NCBI GenBank assembly: GCA_017449025.1
Contig: JAFSKJ010000105.1
Location: 1-48,815, forward strand
DNA from: Prevotella sp.
GTDB taxonomy: Bacteria; Bacteroidota; Bacteroidia; Bacteroidales; Bacteroidaceae
Direction of reading: 5' to 3'
DNA: 48,815 nt
Positions 1 through 10,000 of the stretch are shown here, one piece after another. The notes beneath the pieces were generated by a model. That model was not told where the DNA came from. It saw nothing but the letters and a program-made list of their open reading frames with translations, and did no database searches. The translations under genes and the position numbers were made by a program. The stretch's first letter is position 1, and every line of letters begins with the position of its first letter.

Positions 1-80
1 GGCACTTTACGGCCGTAAAGTGGCACTTAATTTCAAAAAAGTGCCACTTTAGCTCCGTAGAGTGCCACTCTACGGATGAG
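1..80. repeat. Repeat A, copy 1: nested palindromes built on AGTGGCAC/GTGCCACT
   Basis: This non-coding stretch contains a perfect palindrome CACTTTACGG/CCGTAAAGTG (3-22), a second one with arms CCGTAGAGTG/CACTCTACGG (55-75), and a pairing of AGTGGCACTT (20-29) with AAGTGCCACT. Nearly the same 80 bases occur in inverted orientation inside 24341-24425, with only a handful of differences by eye. The element may extend beyond the left edge of the window. It looks like a dispersed intergenic palindromic element (REP/MITE-like) and encodes nothing. Confidence 0.8.
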
Positions 81-186
81 CCTCAATGTTTCACGGTCGA
101 AAAGTATAAAAAATTCAGAATTGTGTCTGACTGTTAAGAATAAAAAAAATAAGTTGGTGTTTTACTTCTTAGAATTATTTTTGTTG

Positions 187-194
187 TATATTTG
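187..194 (+). promoter_or_regulatory. Bacteroidota -7 box (TATATTTG) for the ABC ATPase gene
   Basis: TATATTTG matches the TAnnTTTG consensus and sits 21 bases before the ATG at 216, giving a leader of roughly 15 nt. I see no convincing -33 TTTG. The in-frame TTG at 192 lies inside this box, which argues against using it as a start. Confidence 0.6.
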
Positions 195-215
195 CGCCCT
201 AATTGGGAGACAGAG

Positions 216-977
216 ATGATAGAGATTAAAGACCTTTGCAAGAGCTTCGACGATAAGGAGGTGCTGAAGAACATCAACGCCGTGTTTGAAGACGGCAAGA
301 CTAACCTGATAATAGGTCAGAGCGGCAGCGGCAAGACGGTGCTGATGAAGAACCTCGTGGGCCTGCTCGACCCTACGAGCGGCAAGGTTCTCTACGACGG
401 TCGCGACTTTGTGAGCATGACAAAGAAGGAGAAGGTGATGATGCGCCGCGAGATGGGAATGATATTCCAGAGCGCAGCACTCTTCGACTCTCTCACTGTG
501 CTGGACAACGTGATGTTCCCGCTCGACATGTTCTCGTCGATGACCCTCCGCGAGCGTCAGAAGCGCGCCATGTACTGCTTAGACCGCGTGAACTTAGTGG
601 GTGCCGAGGAGAAATACCCCGGCGAGCTTAGCGGCGGCATGCAGAAGCGCGTGGCCATAGCGCGCGCCATAGCCCTCAACCCCAAGTACCTGTTTTGCGA
701 CGAGCCTAACAGCGGCCTCGACCCCAAGACGTCGCTCGTCATCGATGACCTGCTGCACAGCATCACCCGCGAGTTCAACATGACCACTATCATCAACACC
801 CACGACATGAACTCCGTGATGGGTATCGGCGAGAATATCATCTTCATCTATGAAGGCCACAAAGAGTGGCAGGGTGTGTCAGCCGACATCATGGATTCGA
901 GCAACAAGCGCCTGACAGACTTCATCTTCGCCTCCGACCTGCTGAAGGAGATGCGCGAGGCCCTTCACAACAAATAA
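216..977 (+). CDS. MlaF-like ABC transporter ATP-binding protein
   Basis: A 253-residue cytoplasmic ATPase of the Mla/Ttg2A class, whose known relatives power phospholipid traffic between inner and outer membranes together with an MlaE permease and an MCE-domain MlaD protein. Visible motifs are Walker A GQSGSGKT (34-41), Q-loop Gln85, signature LSGGMQ (138-143), Walker B YLFCDEP (158-164) and H-loop His196. ATG 216 was chosen because the upstream in-frame TTG at 192 is part of the -7 promoter box. No permease or MCE gene is visible; an MlaE gene could lie left of the window, but this gene has its own promoter. It converges on the esterase operon, ending 40 bp from it. Assignment to the Mla branch rests on overall sequence style and is less certain than the ABC call. 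Confidence 0.88.
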   Translation: MIEIKDLCKSFDDKEVLKNINAVFEDGKTNLIIGQSGSGKTVLMKNLVGLLDPTSGKVLYDGRDFVSMTKKEKVMMRREMGMIFQSAALFDSLTVLDNVMFPLDMFSSMTLRERQKRAMYCLDRVNLVGAEEKYPGELSGGMQKRVAIARAIALNPKYLFCDEPNSGLDPKTSLVIDDLLHSITREFNMTTIINTHDMNSVMGIGENIIFIYEGHKEWQGVSADIMDSSNKRLTDFIFASDLLKEMREALHNK

Positions 978-1010
978 TTACTACTTGAAGATGTTGAGAT
1001 GACGCTGGAA

Positions 1011-2027
1011 GCTAATGTCACTTCAGCACCACTTTCTTGCCGTTCTTGATGAAGATGCCCTTGGAGGGGTTGGCAATGGCCTGTCCGTTGAGGTTGTAGA
1101 TGCGGTCGGGGCTGTCGGCGGCTGTGACGGTGGTGATGGCTGTCACCGGCTCTCCGCTGTAGGCCAACGAGAGGTAGCCTATTAGGGCGTCGCTCCAACC
1201 GGAGGCATCGCTATAGATGGCGAGGACATAGTTTCCGCCCTCGTAGACGTCGAACTCAAACGTCTCCTGCTTGGAGCCGCTGAAGCTGTTGGAGGTGACG
1301 TTGCCCACATTCACCGTAGGCATGTACTCCACCTGCGCCACCGCCTGACCGTCGTCAAGTTTCTCCACGGCCACCTCCACCTTCGAGAACTCCTCGCGGT
1401 TCCAGTTGCAGATGCGGTATTTGAGTGTGTAGTGCCCGCGGGCGAGTATTATAGAGCTGTTGGCCTCCGGCAGTCCGTACTTGGCGTAGCCCTGATGTGC
1501 CTGACCGTTCTTGTTACGTATGTAGAGGCCATAGGTGAAGTCGCGCGGTGAGCCTGTCATCTGCAGTATGCGGCAGCCCTGTGAGAAACCTCCCACATAG
1601 CCTATGCGCTTCTCGTCGCTGTCGTAGGTCACCCATCCTGCCGGCACGCTGTTGGCCTCGGTGAACTTCGACGAGAGCACTACGGCAGCCTGTGGTGCGG
1701 AGAGTGTCACTTTTGCCGACGTGGAGCCAGTCTCGCCGTCGTTGTCGGTGGCCACCACCTTCAGTGTGTGGATGCCTGCTGTAGCTCCGCTCAGCGTTGC
1801 CTTGTAAGGCTCGGCGGTGACGGTGGCAATCAGCGTGTTGTTGTCGTAGAAGTCCACCTGCGAAATGGTTCCGTTGGGGTCGTAGGCGGAAGCCTCTATG
1901 GTGATGTCGGGGAACGTAGCCTCACCTTGGGGTGCATAGCTGTAGTACATGCCGCCCCCTTTCGGCGAGGTGATGCTCACTATCGGTGCAGTCTTGTTCA
2001 GCGAGAATCGCTTGCAGAAGTTCCAGA
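1011..2027 (-). repeat. Direct repeat, copy 1 (about 1 kb, 3' halves of the two esterase genes)
   Basis: This stretch matches 2835-3851 at a constant offset of 1824 bases. For example, 1021-1080 and 2845-2904 differ at two positions. It covers the Ig-like domain, the jelly-roll-like domain and the secretion tail of the esterase genes. The similarity starts just past the stop codon and fades near 2027. Confidence 0.92.
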
Positions 2028-2784
2028 TAAGGTGTCGGTTGAGGTCCATGGGCCAGTGTCCGCCGTTGTGATAGGAGTATAGCCACACCTCGCCGCCGTT
2101 AGGTCCGCCGGTCCATTTCTCAAGGTCTCCGTTATACCAGCTTGAACTTATGGGCTTGTAGTTGGCAGTCTTGGTGTAGTTGGTGTGATTGTCGTGCTTG
2201 GCATAGTTCTCAATGTAGTCATGTATGCCGTATTGCTCATACCCAAACACATTGTCGTCGTAGGCTATGCACTCCAGCAGGTTAACGGGTTTCTTGCAGT
2301 TGTTCCAAGGCTGCTCAGAAAACTGTATTCCACTTGTCGGTGCAAAGGCTGCAATCTTGTCCTGCATGTTGGCTATGCAATGGTGGATGAGCATCGACCC
2401 CATGGAGAATCCCGACCAATAGACGCGGTTGGTATCGATGTCGAAGCGTTTCTCCATCTCGTCGATGGTGCTGATGACGAAGTTCTGGTCTTTCGTCCCT
2501 CCTGTATCCCATGTGCTGCCGTCGCTGCGCAGGTAGGTTATGACGAACTTGGCCGTGTCTATCATCTCATACATCTTGTCTGCCCCGTACTGGTATTCGG
2601 GGTCTTGGTTCATGCCGTGAGTGACGATGAACAGGGGCGACTTGGCCGGAAGGGTGCTTGGTGTGAAAACCACCATGTTCCTGCTTTGTCCATTTACTGT
2701 GATGTTTATTTCCTGCTTCTTGTAGGCCGATGCCTGCAAGGCCAAGATGAGGAAAAGAAAGATTGAAAATACGGAACGTCTCAT
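1018..2784 (-). CDS. Secreted CE1-type esterase (acetylxylan/feruloyl esterase or PHB-depolymerase-like), multidomain
   Basis: 588 residues. A signal peptide (1-20, ending QASA) is followed by an alpha/beta-hydrolase domain (about 25-260) of the esterase/PHB-depolymerase type, with HG at 56-57 and the nucleophile in GFSMG (Ser127). A later NGGHW motif probably supplies the catalytic His. An Ig-like domain follows (about 268-365, SITSPKGGG...), then a beta-sandwich, carbohydrate-binding-like region (about 370-550), and the C-terminal tail ending KGIFIKNGKKVVLK, which resembles a T9SS sorting signal. Family knowledge suggests removal of acetyl or feruloyl esters from xylan, and the neighbouring GH5-GH43 gene supports this; the substrate is inferred. 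It is the last gene of the four-gene operon, 57 bp after its paralogue, with which it shares the whole second half at near DNA identity while the catalytic domains have diverged. Confidence 0.85.
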   Translation of the reverse strand: MRRSVFSIFLFLILALQASAYKKQEINITVNGQSRNMVVFTPSTLPAKSPLFIVTHGMNQDPEYQYGADKMYEMIDTAKFVITYLRSDGSTWDTGGTKDQNFVISTIDEMEKRFDIDTNRVYWSGFSMGSMLIHHCIANMQDKIAAFAPTSGIQFSEQPWNNCKKPVNLLECIAYDDNVFGYEQYGIHDYIENYAKHDNHTNYTKTANYKPISSSWYNGDLEKWTGGPNGGEVWLYSYHNGGHWPMDLNRHLIWNFCKRFSLNKTAPIVSITSPKGGGMYYSYAPQGEATFPDITIEASAYDPNGTISQVDFYDNNTLIATVTAEPYKATLSGATAGIHTLKVVATDNDGETGSTSAKVTLSAPQAAVVLSSKFTEANSVPAGWVTYDSDEKRIGYVGGFSQGCRILQMTGSPRDFTYGLYIRNKNGQAHQGYAKYGLPEANSSIILARGHYTLKYRICNWNREEFSKVEVAVEKLDDGQAVAQVEYMPTVNVGNVTSNSFSGSKQETFEFDVYEGGNYVLAIYSDASGWSDALIGYLSLAYSGEPVTAITTVTAADSPDRIYNLNGQAIANPSKGIFIKNGKKVVLK

Positions 2785-2834
2785 AATGATTGTTGATGGT
2801 TAGATTTTAGATATGTGCATTTTTATTCGTCAGT

Positions 2835-3851
2835 GCTAATGTTACTTCAGCACCACCTTCTTGCCATTCTTGATGAAGATGCCCTTGGAGGGGTTGGCAA
2901 TGGCCTGTCCGTTGAGGTTGTAGATGCGGTCGAGGCTGTCGGCGGCAGCGACGGTGGTGATGGCTGTCACAGGCTCTCCGCTGTAGGCCAACGAGAGGTA
3001 GCCTATTAGGGCGTCGCTCCAACCGGAGGCATCGCTATAGATGGCGAGGACATAGTTACCGCCCTCGTAGACGTCGAACTCAAACGTCTCCTGCTTGGAG
3101 CCGCTGAAGCTGTTGGAGGTGACGTTGCCCACGTTCACCGTAGGCATGTACTCCACTTGCGCCACCGCCTCACCGTCGCCAAGCTTCTCCACGGCCACCT
3201 CCACCTTCGAGAACTCCTCGCGGTTCCAGTTGCAGATGCGGTATTTGAGTGTGTAGTGCCCGCGGGCGAGAGTCATCGAGCAGTTGGCCTCCGGCAGTCC
3301 GTACTTGGCATAGCCCTGATGTGCCTGTCCGTTCTTGTTGCGTATGTAGAGGCCATAGGTGAAGTCGCGCGGCGAGCCAGTCATCTGCAGTATGCGGCAG
3401 CCCTGGCCGAAGCCTCCCACATAGCCTATGCGCTTCTCGTCGCTGTCGTAGGTCACCCATCCTGCCGGCACGCTGTTGGCCTCGGTGAACTTCGACGAGA
3501 GCACGTATGCTGCCTGGGGGGCGGTGAAGGTGACAGAGGTAGACGTGGAGCCGGTCTCGCCGTCGTTGTCGGTGGCCACCACCTTCAGCGTGTGGGTGCC
3601 TGCTGTGGCTCCGCTCAGCGTTGCCTTGTAAGGCTCGGCAGTGACTGTGGCAATCAGCGTGTTGTTGTCGTAGAAGTCCACTTGAGCAATGGTTCCGTTG
3701 GTGTCGTAGGCGGAAGCCTCTATGGTGATGTCGGGGAACGTTGCCTCGCCCTTTGCTGCGAAGCTGGTGTATGTGCCGCCTCCCTTTGGCGAGGTGATGC
3801 TCACCGACGGCGATGTCTTGTTCAGCGAGTAGCGCTTGCAGAAGTTCCACA
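2835..3851 (-). repeat. Direct repeat, copy 2 (about 1 kb)
   Basis: Partner of 1011-2027, in the same orientation. Recombination between the copies would delete 1,824 bp and leave one intact chimeric esterase gene. Confidence 0.92.
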
Positions 3852-4617
3852 TCTCCTTACCAGTGTACACCTGGGTCTCCTTGCATATCCAGTGCCCCTT
3901 GTCGGCCAGTTCCAACAGCCTTACCTCCACACCGTCGTCGCCAGGTCCCCAGATGTGGAGCTTAGCACCGCCGAAGCCGTTGTAGCTATTAATGGTCTTG
4001 GCCGTTGTAGGACAGTTGTTGTGGTTTATCCAAACGTTGAGTGCAGGCTGCACACCGCTGAAGGCGCAGGTGCCATCGCCCGTGCCATGGATCTGCATGA
4101 TGGGAATAGGTCGCACGTTGGCATTGGCCGAAGCACCGCCCATGGGGTAGCCGCTGACGGGGACGAAGGCGGCAATGAGGTCGGGAATCTTGTTCATGGC
4201 GTGGTAGGTGAACATGCCGCCCATGGAGAATCCGCCGAGATAGACGCGGTTGCGGTCAATCTTGTACTGTGTGGACATCTTGTCGATAAGGGCCTTGACG
4301 AAGTTGATGTCGCGGTCGCCGCCGGTGTCCCACGACTTGTCGATGCCATTAGGGAAGACGACGACGAACTTGGCAGTGTCGCACACGGCCTGCATGCTGA
4401 CATTGTCGTTTTTGAACTCATTGTTGATCATCCATCCGGCATCCTGGCTGTAGCCGTGGCAGAAGATGAACAGCGGGCGGTTCTCGCCCAGATCCTTAGG
4501 TGCATAGGCAATGTAGGTGCGATTAGTGCCGTCGACGGTGATGGTCGACGTGGCCTGTGCGTTGCTGTGCAGACAGCCCGTTACGAGCAGCACAGCGGCA
4601 ATGAATAGTTGTTTCAT
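2842..4617 (-). CDS. Secreted CE1-type esterase, paralogue of the downstream gene
   Basis: 591 residues with the same architecture as the next gene. The N-terminal export signal is ambiguous: VTGC at 12-15 could be a lipobox, but cleavage after a later SNA site by signal peptidase I is also possible. The hydrolase domain shows CHG at 53-55, nucleophile Ser131 in GFSMGG, a probable acid in HGTGDG and a His in DKGHW. The Ig-like, jelly-roll-like and T9SS-like tail regions follow and are almost identical to those of the paralogue. The catalytic domain is clearly different, so the two enzymes probably cleave different esters or positions. It starts 13 bp after the CotH gene and is presumably cotranscribed. 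Acetylxylan or feruloyl esterase activity is the best inference; a cutinase or PHB depolymerase role is less likely in this context. Confidence 0.87.
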   Translation of the reverse strand: MKQLFIAAVLLVTGCLHSNAQATSTITVDGTNRTYIAYAPKDLGENRPLFIFCHGYSQDAGWMINNEFKNDNVSMQAVCDTAKFVVVFPNGIDKSWDTGGDRDINFVKALIDKMSTQYKIDRNRVYLGGFSMGGMFTYHAMNKIPDLIAAFVPVSGYPMGGASANANVRPIPIMQIHGTGDGTCAFSGVQPALNVWINHNNCPTTAKTINSYNGFGGAKLHIWGPGDDGVEVRLLELADKGHWICKETQVYTGKEMWNFCKRYSLNKTSPSVSITSPKGGGTYTSFAAKGEATFPDITIEASAYDTNGTIAQVDFYDNNTLIATVTAEPYKATLSGATAGTHTLKVVATDNDGETGSTSTSVTFTAPQAAYVLSSKFTEANSVPAGWVTYDSDEKRIGYVGGFGQGCRILQMTGSPRDFTYGLYIRNKNGQAHQGYAKYGLPEANCSMTLARGHYTLKYRICNWNREEFSKVEVAVEKLGDGEAVAQVEYMPTVNVGNVTSNSFSGSKQETFEFDVYEGGNYVLAIYSDASGWSDALIGYLSLAYSGEPVTAITTVAAADSLDRIYNLNGQAIANPSKGIFIKNGKKVVLK

Positions 4618-4630
4618 GACTGTTGATGTT

Positions 4631-7027
4631 TTATTTTATTATTACTTTCTTTCCGTTTATGATATAGATACCCTTGGCGGGCTGGCTCACGCTCTGGCCG
4701 CAGAGGTTGAAGATGCTGTTGCCGGATTTGTTGTTGTCGGCCATCGGGCTGATGACAGGTGCAGTGCCCTCGCCCGGAGTCAGATATACAGCGCTCACCT
4801 TTGCCGAGCTGTTCCAGTCAACCTTGATGGCGTTGAGGTGGAGGAATGGGTCAATGCGGGTCTTGCCCTCGTTAGTGGTGGTGTTCTTGATGTCCTTCAG
4901 CGGTATTACGATGGCCTTCTTCTCGCTGTCCCAGTAGCGGTCCCACTGGTTGAACGACACCTTTATCTCCTTCCACGGGCCGTGGCTGACAAGGCGGTTG
5001 GCAAGTATGCGCAGTCCGGAGCCAGAGCCTCGGATTACAAGGTCGCCATAGCCGGAGAGGTCGGCGAAGAGGGTTTCGGTGACGCTGGTGAAGCCGGCCA
5101 CGGTGGAGCCGCCCTTGACGTCGCTGCCCATGTTCCACTCGGCGCTCACCGTCTTGTCGGTATGCTGGGCTGAGGCACCCGTGCCGTCCCACTCGTAGAA
5201 CATGTCGGCAGAGAGCAGCGTCCAGTCGTCGGGAGCCACAAAGTCGTCGATGTCGACAAAGCTGAGTATGCTTGCCAGCACATTGTCGCTGCGGTATGGG
5301 AAATAGTTGTTGAGCAGGCGGTTGCGTTCAGCCATGTAATGGTCGTCGACGGTATACAGCTGCCCGCGTGAGGTGTAGGGATGCACGTCGCGTCGGTAGT
5401 CGCCCCACCGTGCAGCCTCGTCGTAGAGTGCTGCGGATATGGTGTTGTAAAGGCTGTCCCAAAGCTCCACCACAGAACGCTGGCCTAACAGGCCGTCGTC
5501 GGCAAACACCTGCTTGGCGCGCTGCTGATAGCGTCGGGCAAAATCGGTGTTGCGCAGCAGGTTGTGGAAGATGCCCGTGGGGTAGCTGCTGCCGTTGTTC
5601 TTCGACAGCACGTTCTCGTTGACGCTCTCGAAGATAATCTCGCTGTCCCAGCAGAGGAAGCGGAAACCCTGGCTCTCGGCTCCGCGGCGGCGCAGGGCAT
5701 ACCAGTTGTGATGGTCCCAGTCGGTGTTGCCGCCATACTGGTTTATGAGCATGTAGTCGATGAAGCCGTCGATGTCGAGCAGCGGCTCCAACTCCTCGCT
5801 GGCATTGCCGTCGGCATCGAGGCCCTGCAGGCGCAGGTAGCTCTCGTCGGTGGGCGACGCCCCCACGGCCTTGACCGTCTGTACCATCAGTTCCCAGGCT
5901 TCCATGTCGCCCTCGCTGGCTTCCAGGTGGTTGCCGCCGTCTTCCTCAATCTTTATCACGTCGATGTCGGTTTTCTTGCCTCCGAGGTGGTGCTTGCCGA
6001 AGGTGTCGTCGACGCGCTCGGCAATGTTGTAGAGTCCCCAGTACATGCCATTAATAAATAGGTGTACGTAGAGGGCGTTGACGCTGGTGTGGCCCATGCG
6101 GCGCTGCATGCGCCTTGCCCACACGTCGCGCGTGTACTGGGCTTTCTGGCGGTTGCCCTCGGCCCAGTGCTGCCAGGCGTTGCCGAAGTGGCAGCGGAGC
6201 ACAAGCTGGTCGAACTTGGCGGGTTCGTCCTTGCCGAAGAGCGGGTACTCGAGCGAGCCGGGGCCGTACTCCTTCTTGAAGACAAGGCGGAACGAGTGCT
6301 TGGGGTTCTTCTCGGCCAAACGACCGTGGCCGCCGTGCAGGCGCATGCCGCAGTTGACGCTCAGGTCGTGGATGCCAGAAGATGCCGGCTGGTTGGGGTC
6401 GGGGCCGAACAGCTCCACGCTGGCGGGGCGTGTCCACCCGTGGCCGGTGGTGTCGCCCACGGGCGGGCCTGTGAAGATGTAGATGCCGCCACGGTCGGGG
6501 TCTTCCTCGTGACTGAAGAAGTTGTCCTTGTCGGAGACTATGCTAAGTATGGGCAGCGACTTCAGGCCGGCGATGATTTTCGGCCGCAGACGGCTGTCGT
6601 TGGTCATCTCGGGGTCCATGCCGTAGTCGGCGGGAGCAACACCAAATTCCTGGGTGAAGTGTCCCCACTCTGTGGGGTAGCCGTCGGGGTAGTCGGGCTG
6701 GCTGAGCACTGAGCTTACGAAGAGGTAGGTGGCGGTGGTGATGGTGGAGCTGACAGCACCGTCCTTTACCTCTGCTGCGCGCAGCAGAGTGGTCTGTGTT
6801 AGCGTCAGCGGCTCGGTATAGAGAGCGCTGGCTGCCGTAGGCGCGCTGCCGTCGAGAGTGTAATGGATGGTGGCGTCGGCGTCGGAAGACGTAATGGCAA
6901 CGGTTATGCTGTTGTCCTCGTACAGGCCGTGGGGCTTGCTGAACTGTGGTTGGGCATGAGCGGCCAGTGCTGCTGCGAAGAGCAGCACTGTGGCCATACT
7001 CATGGGTTTACGGTTGACTGTGTTCAT
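4631..7027 (-). CDS. Secreted CotH-domain (kinase-like) protein with CHB_HEX_C-like and carbohydrate-binding-like domains
   Basis: 798 residues. Signal peptide 1-25 (AAHA/Q). Residues about 30-105 resemble the small chitobiase/hexosaminidase C-terminal fold (TIHYTLDGSAPT motif). Residues about 155-480 form a CotH domain, with NPKHSFRLVFK, YNIAERVDD, NTDWDHHNWYALR and CWDSE matching the conserved basic and acidic positions of that family. A beta-sandwich region (about 590-750) is followed by a T9SS-like tail ending GIYIINGKKVIIK. Known CotH proteins include spore-coat kinases; in Bacteroidota such proteins are secreted and mostly of unknown role. Here it sits between the GH5-GH43 gene (33 bp upstream) and the esterases (13 bp downstream). 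I infer a surface protein that binds or modifies glycan or glycoprotein; catalytic activity is unproven. Confidence 0.85.
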   Translation of the reverse strand: MNTVNRKPMSMATVLLFAAALAAHAQPQFSKPHGLYEDNSITVAITSSDADATIHYTLDGSAPTAASALYTEPLTLTQTTLLRAAEVKDGAVSSTITTATYLFVSSVLSQPDYPDGYPTEWGHFTQEFGVAPADYGMDPEMTNDSRLRPKIIAGLKSLPILSIVSDKDNFFSHEEDPDRGGIYIFTGPPVGDTTGHGWTRPASVELFGPDPNQPASSGIHDLSVNCGMRLHGGHGRLAEKNPKHSFRLVFKKEYGPGSLEYPLFGKDEPAKFDQLVLRCHFGNAWQHWAEGNRQKAQYTRDVWARRMQRRMGHTSVNALYVHLFINGMYWGLYNIAERVDDTFGKHHLGGKKTDIDVIKIEEDGGNHLEASEGDMEAWELMVQTVKAVGASPTDESYLRLQGLDADGNASEELEPLLDIDGFIDYMLINQYGGNTDWDHHNWYALRRRGAESQGFRFLCWDSEIIFESVNENVLSKNNGSSYPTGIFHNLLRNTDFARRYQQRAKQVFADDGLLGQRSVVELWDSLYNTISAALYDEAARWGDYRRDVHPYTSRGQLYTVDDHYMAERNRLLNNYFPYRSDNVLASILSFVDIDDFVAPDDWTLLSADMFYEWDGTGASAQHTDKTVSAEWNMGSDVKGGSTVAGFTSVTETLFADLSGYGDLVIRGSGSGLRILANRLVSHGPWKEIKVSFNQWDRYWDSEKKAIVIPLKDIKNTTTNEGKTRIDPFLHLNAIKVDWNSSAKVSAVYLTPGEGTAPVISPMADNNKSGNSIFNLCGQSVSQPAKGIYIINGKKVIIK

Positions 7028-7060
7028 TGTTATTAGCTATGGTAAAAGGTGTTGGTGGTC

Positions 7061-10000
7061 CTACCTCACGGCAATCTTGCGCCCGCCAACAACGTAGATG
7101 CCGGCAGGAAGGCCGCGGGTGGCCTCGGTGCGTGGCACTCGGTGGCGCAGCATGGTTCCGGTGAGAGTGTAGACACTGACCGTGTCATCGGCAATCATGC
7201 TGATGTCGCTGATGCCAGATGAGGGATCCATGCGGCTGTAGTCATCGTTGTTGGTAACGTAGATGTCCTTCATCACTATGGTTCCCGTACCGTTGCCGGT
7301 GAAGGTGATCATGTAGACGTGCTCGGTGCTGAGCGGGCGGTTCTTGAGGGTATTCGACGTGTTCTTGGCGTTCTTCAGGTCAACCACAATCTGCAACTCT
7401 GTGCCGAAGGCGGGTGTGGTGTGGCAGGCTCCGTTGACCTTGTTCGAGGTGTAAATGTTCAGCTTGGCGTCGGCCGTCTGTTTCTGGTTGAGCTTCACCA
7501 CGAGGTACTTGTATGCCGAAAGGTCGATGCCCTCAGGGTACACCCATCCCACCTGCCCGTTGCTGCCGGGCTTGAACACGCAGGTCGTGGCGTTCTTGCG
7601 GTACGAGCCCTGACCCACTACGTTGGTGGTGATGAACTGTGCTTCGGTGGGGAAGAGTGAGGATGTAACCATGAACGTGGTCTGCACCTGATTGCCGAAA
7701 GCGTCGGTATAGGTGGCGGTGACGTTGGTAGTGCCTTCGCCTATGCCGATCATCTGCCCGTTGCGGAACTCCACGATGCCCGGTGTCTCACACTCGAAGC
7801 TGGTCTGCGTGGTGACGTTCTCCGTGTGCTTGTCGGCGAAGGTTGCCGTGAGTATGGGGGCACACCAGCCGCCAATCATGGCCTCCATGGAGGTCTTCGA
7901 CGGCTTGAGGCTGTTGACGGTGAACATTTTCTCGTCGATGGTGGCAGTGAAGGCGGGATAGATGGCATCCTCGTCGAAGTCGGCCTCGGTGGTGAACCAG
8001 TCGAAGTCGGCAGAGCCGCCGGCAGCTTTTGTGGCATAGCAGAAAAGACCGTAGCGGGCTCCGACGAAAACGTTGAGGTTGAAGCTCAGCTTTGTCTCTC
8101 CGCCGAGGGCATTCCACTCCTTGTTGTCGAGTGAATAGTAGAACTTGGTGAGGCTGGTGGCATAGTCGATGGTGGCGCGCAGGTAAATGATGTCATTAAC
8201 CTCGACGCCCTCGGCAACGGTCTCCTTGGGCGTGAAGTTGTTGTCGACGCGCAGCGTGTCCTGCCGCCAGAACACCTGGAACTTGTTGTCCTTCTTCTCC
8301 ACGCCAATCATGGCCTGCGGGTCCTGGAAGATGCAGATGCCGGCGCGGTCGCCCTCGAGCATGCGGCTAACGTCAAGGCGGACGGTGCCCGTGCTGGCCT
8401 TGCCGTTGAGCGCGAAGATGCGCTGGGTAAGCATGTTGCGAGCCTGAGTAAGGCGGTTGGTGACGTTCGACGTCTTCAGGCGCAGCCAGCCCGGACGCTC
8501 GAAGAGGCTCCAGGCCTTGTCGTCGGGGTTGTGATTCCACTCCCACTGCATGCCCAAGGGGTAGGTGCGGAAATTGTCGGTGGTGGGAAGGCGCTTCACG
8601 CCGATGTCGCCCACGGCCTTGGGCTTGGTGTAGGTGTCGTAGGGCACGCCGTTGTTGCCCACGATGGGCCAGTTGTCGGTCCATGTCACGGGCTGCAGGT
8701 TGGGCATACGGCCAAATGCACCGAGGTCTTCCTGCATGATGGTCCACCACTTGCCGGCAGCATCCTCTATAAGCGAGCCTTGGTGTATGGTGTTCACCTT
8801 GCCGTTGATGTTCTTCTCCAAAAGCATCTTTTCCTCGTATGGACCGAAGACGTTCTTGGAGCGGAAAGCCACCTGGCCTGACGGCCATCCGCCGTATGTG
8901 GCGTAGATATAGTAGTAGTCGCCTACCTTATAGAAGTGGCAGCCCTCAAGGCCGGAGCCGTCCCTTGTGATGACGGTCTTCTCCTGCTTGAAGTTGAAGT
9001 TCTCGTCAAGCTCGCACACGTTGATGTGGTCAATGCCGCAAGCAACGTACACCTTGCCGTTGTCGAAGAGCATTCCCGGATCGTAGTAGATGCGCGAGAG
9101 CTTCTTCTTCTCCCATGTGCCCTCAGGGGTGGATGTTGTCAGCAGCCAGCCGCCGGCATCGTTGCCATTGATGAGCAGATAGAACTTTCCGTTGTAGTAC
9201 TTCATGGAGCATGCCCACATGCCGGCGGCGTAGGCGTTCTTGCCGTTGAGCAGGTTGTAGCGGTCGTTGTCGGCCAACTGCAGCAGGGGCTGTGCACAAT
9301 ATTCCCAGTTCACCATGTCCTGCGACTTCATGATGGTGGCTCCCGGGAAGTGGTGCATGGTGGTCGACACCATATAGTAGGTGTCACCAACGCGGATGAC
9401 GTCGGGGTCGGGCACATCGGCGCGGACGATGGGGTTCTGGTACTTGGTACCCCTGTCGCTGACTGGGGTGCTGACAAAGTCGGGCAAGGGGTTGTTAACC
9501 TTTGCCCATTCGGCATACCAGTCCATGCAAGCCTTGCCGCAGGCCTCCTCCAAGCCTCCGAAAGCAGGTGTCACATTACCACTGCGCAGTAGCTCGTCAA
9601 TGTCGATGAGGCAGCCCGTGCCAGAGAGGGTCATGGAGATGTTTCCGTAGTAGTCGTGTACGGCCTTGTAGACCGTACCCCACATCGATGTGCGGCCTGT
9701 GGCCCATGTGCCGTAGTTAGACTCCACCCAGACGCCGTGCTCGTTGTAGTGGCCAGTGCCTGGCTTGTTGGGGCTCCAGTCAATCTCGGTGATGATGACG
9801 GGGTTGGTGTCTAACACTGGCACTTGATTGTGGAACTGGTTGATCTTGTTCTTCTTGGCCTGCTCCAGATTGGCGGCGGTAAGGTTTTTGTCTTCACAGC
9901 CATACCAGCCGTCGTAGTCGTGAACGGCGTAGCCAATGTTGTAGCCCTCAATGGGGTATTGCTTGTAGTTGCTGTAGCCCGACTGCCATCCGGAGCCAGG

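Noticed and set aside
192-215. TTG start extending the ABC ATPase by eight residues
   Set aside because: The TTG is part of the TATATTTG promoter box, so it would precede the transcript; ATG 216 fits family length.
3157-4608. Long plus-strand open frame (483 codons) antisense to the upstream esterase
   Set aside because: It lies entirely opposite a clear signal-peptide/esterase gene, has no recognisable domain, and arises from the GC-rich codon pattern of the real gene.
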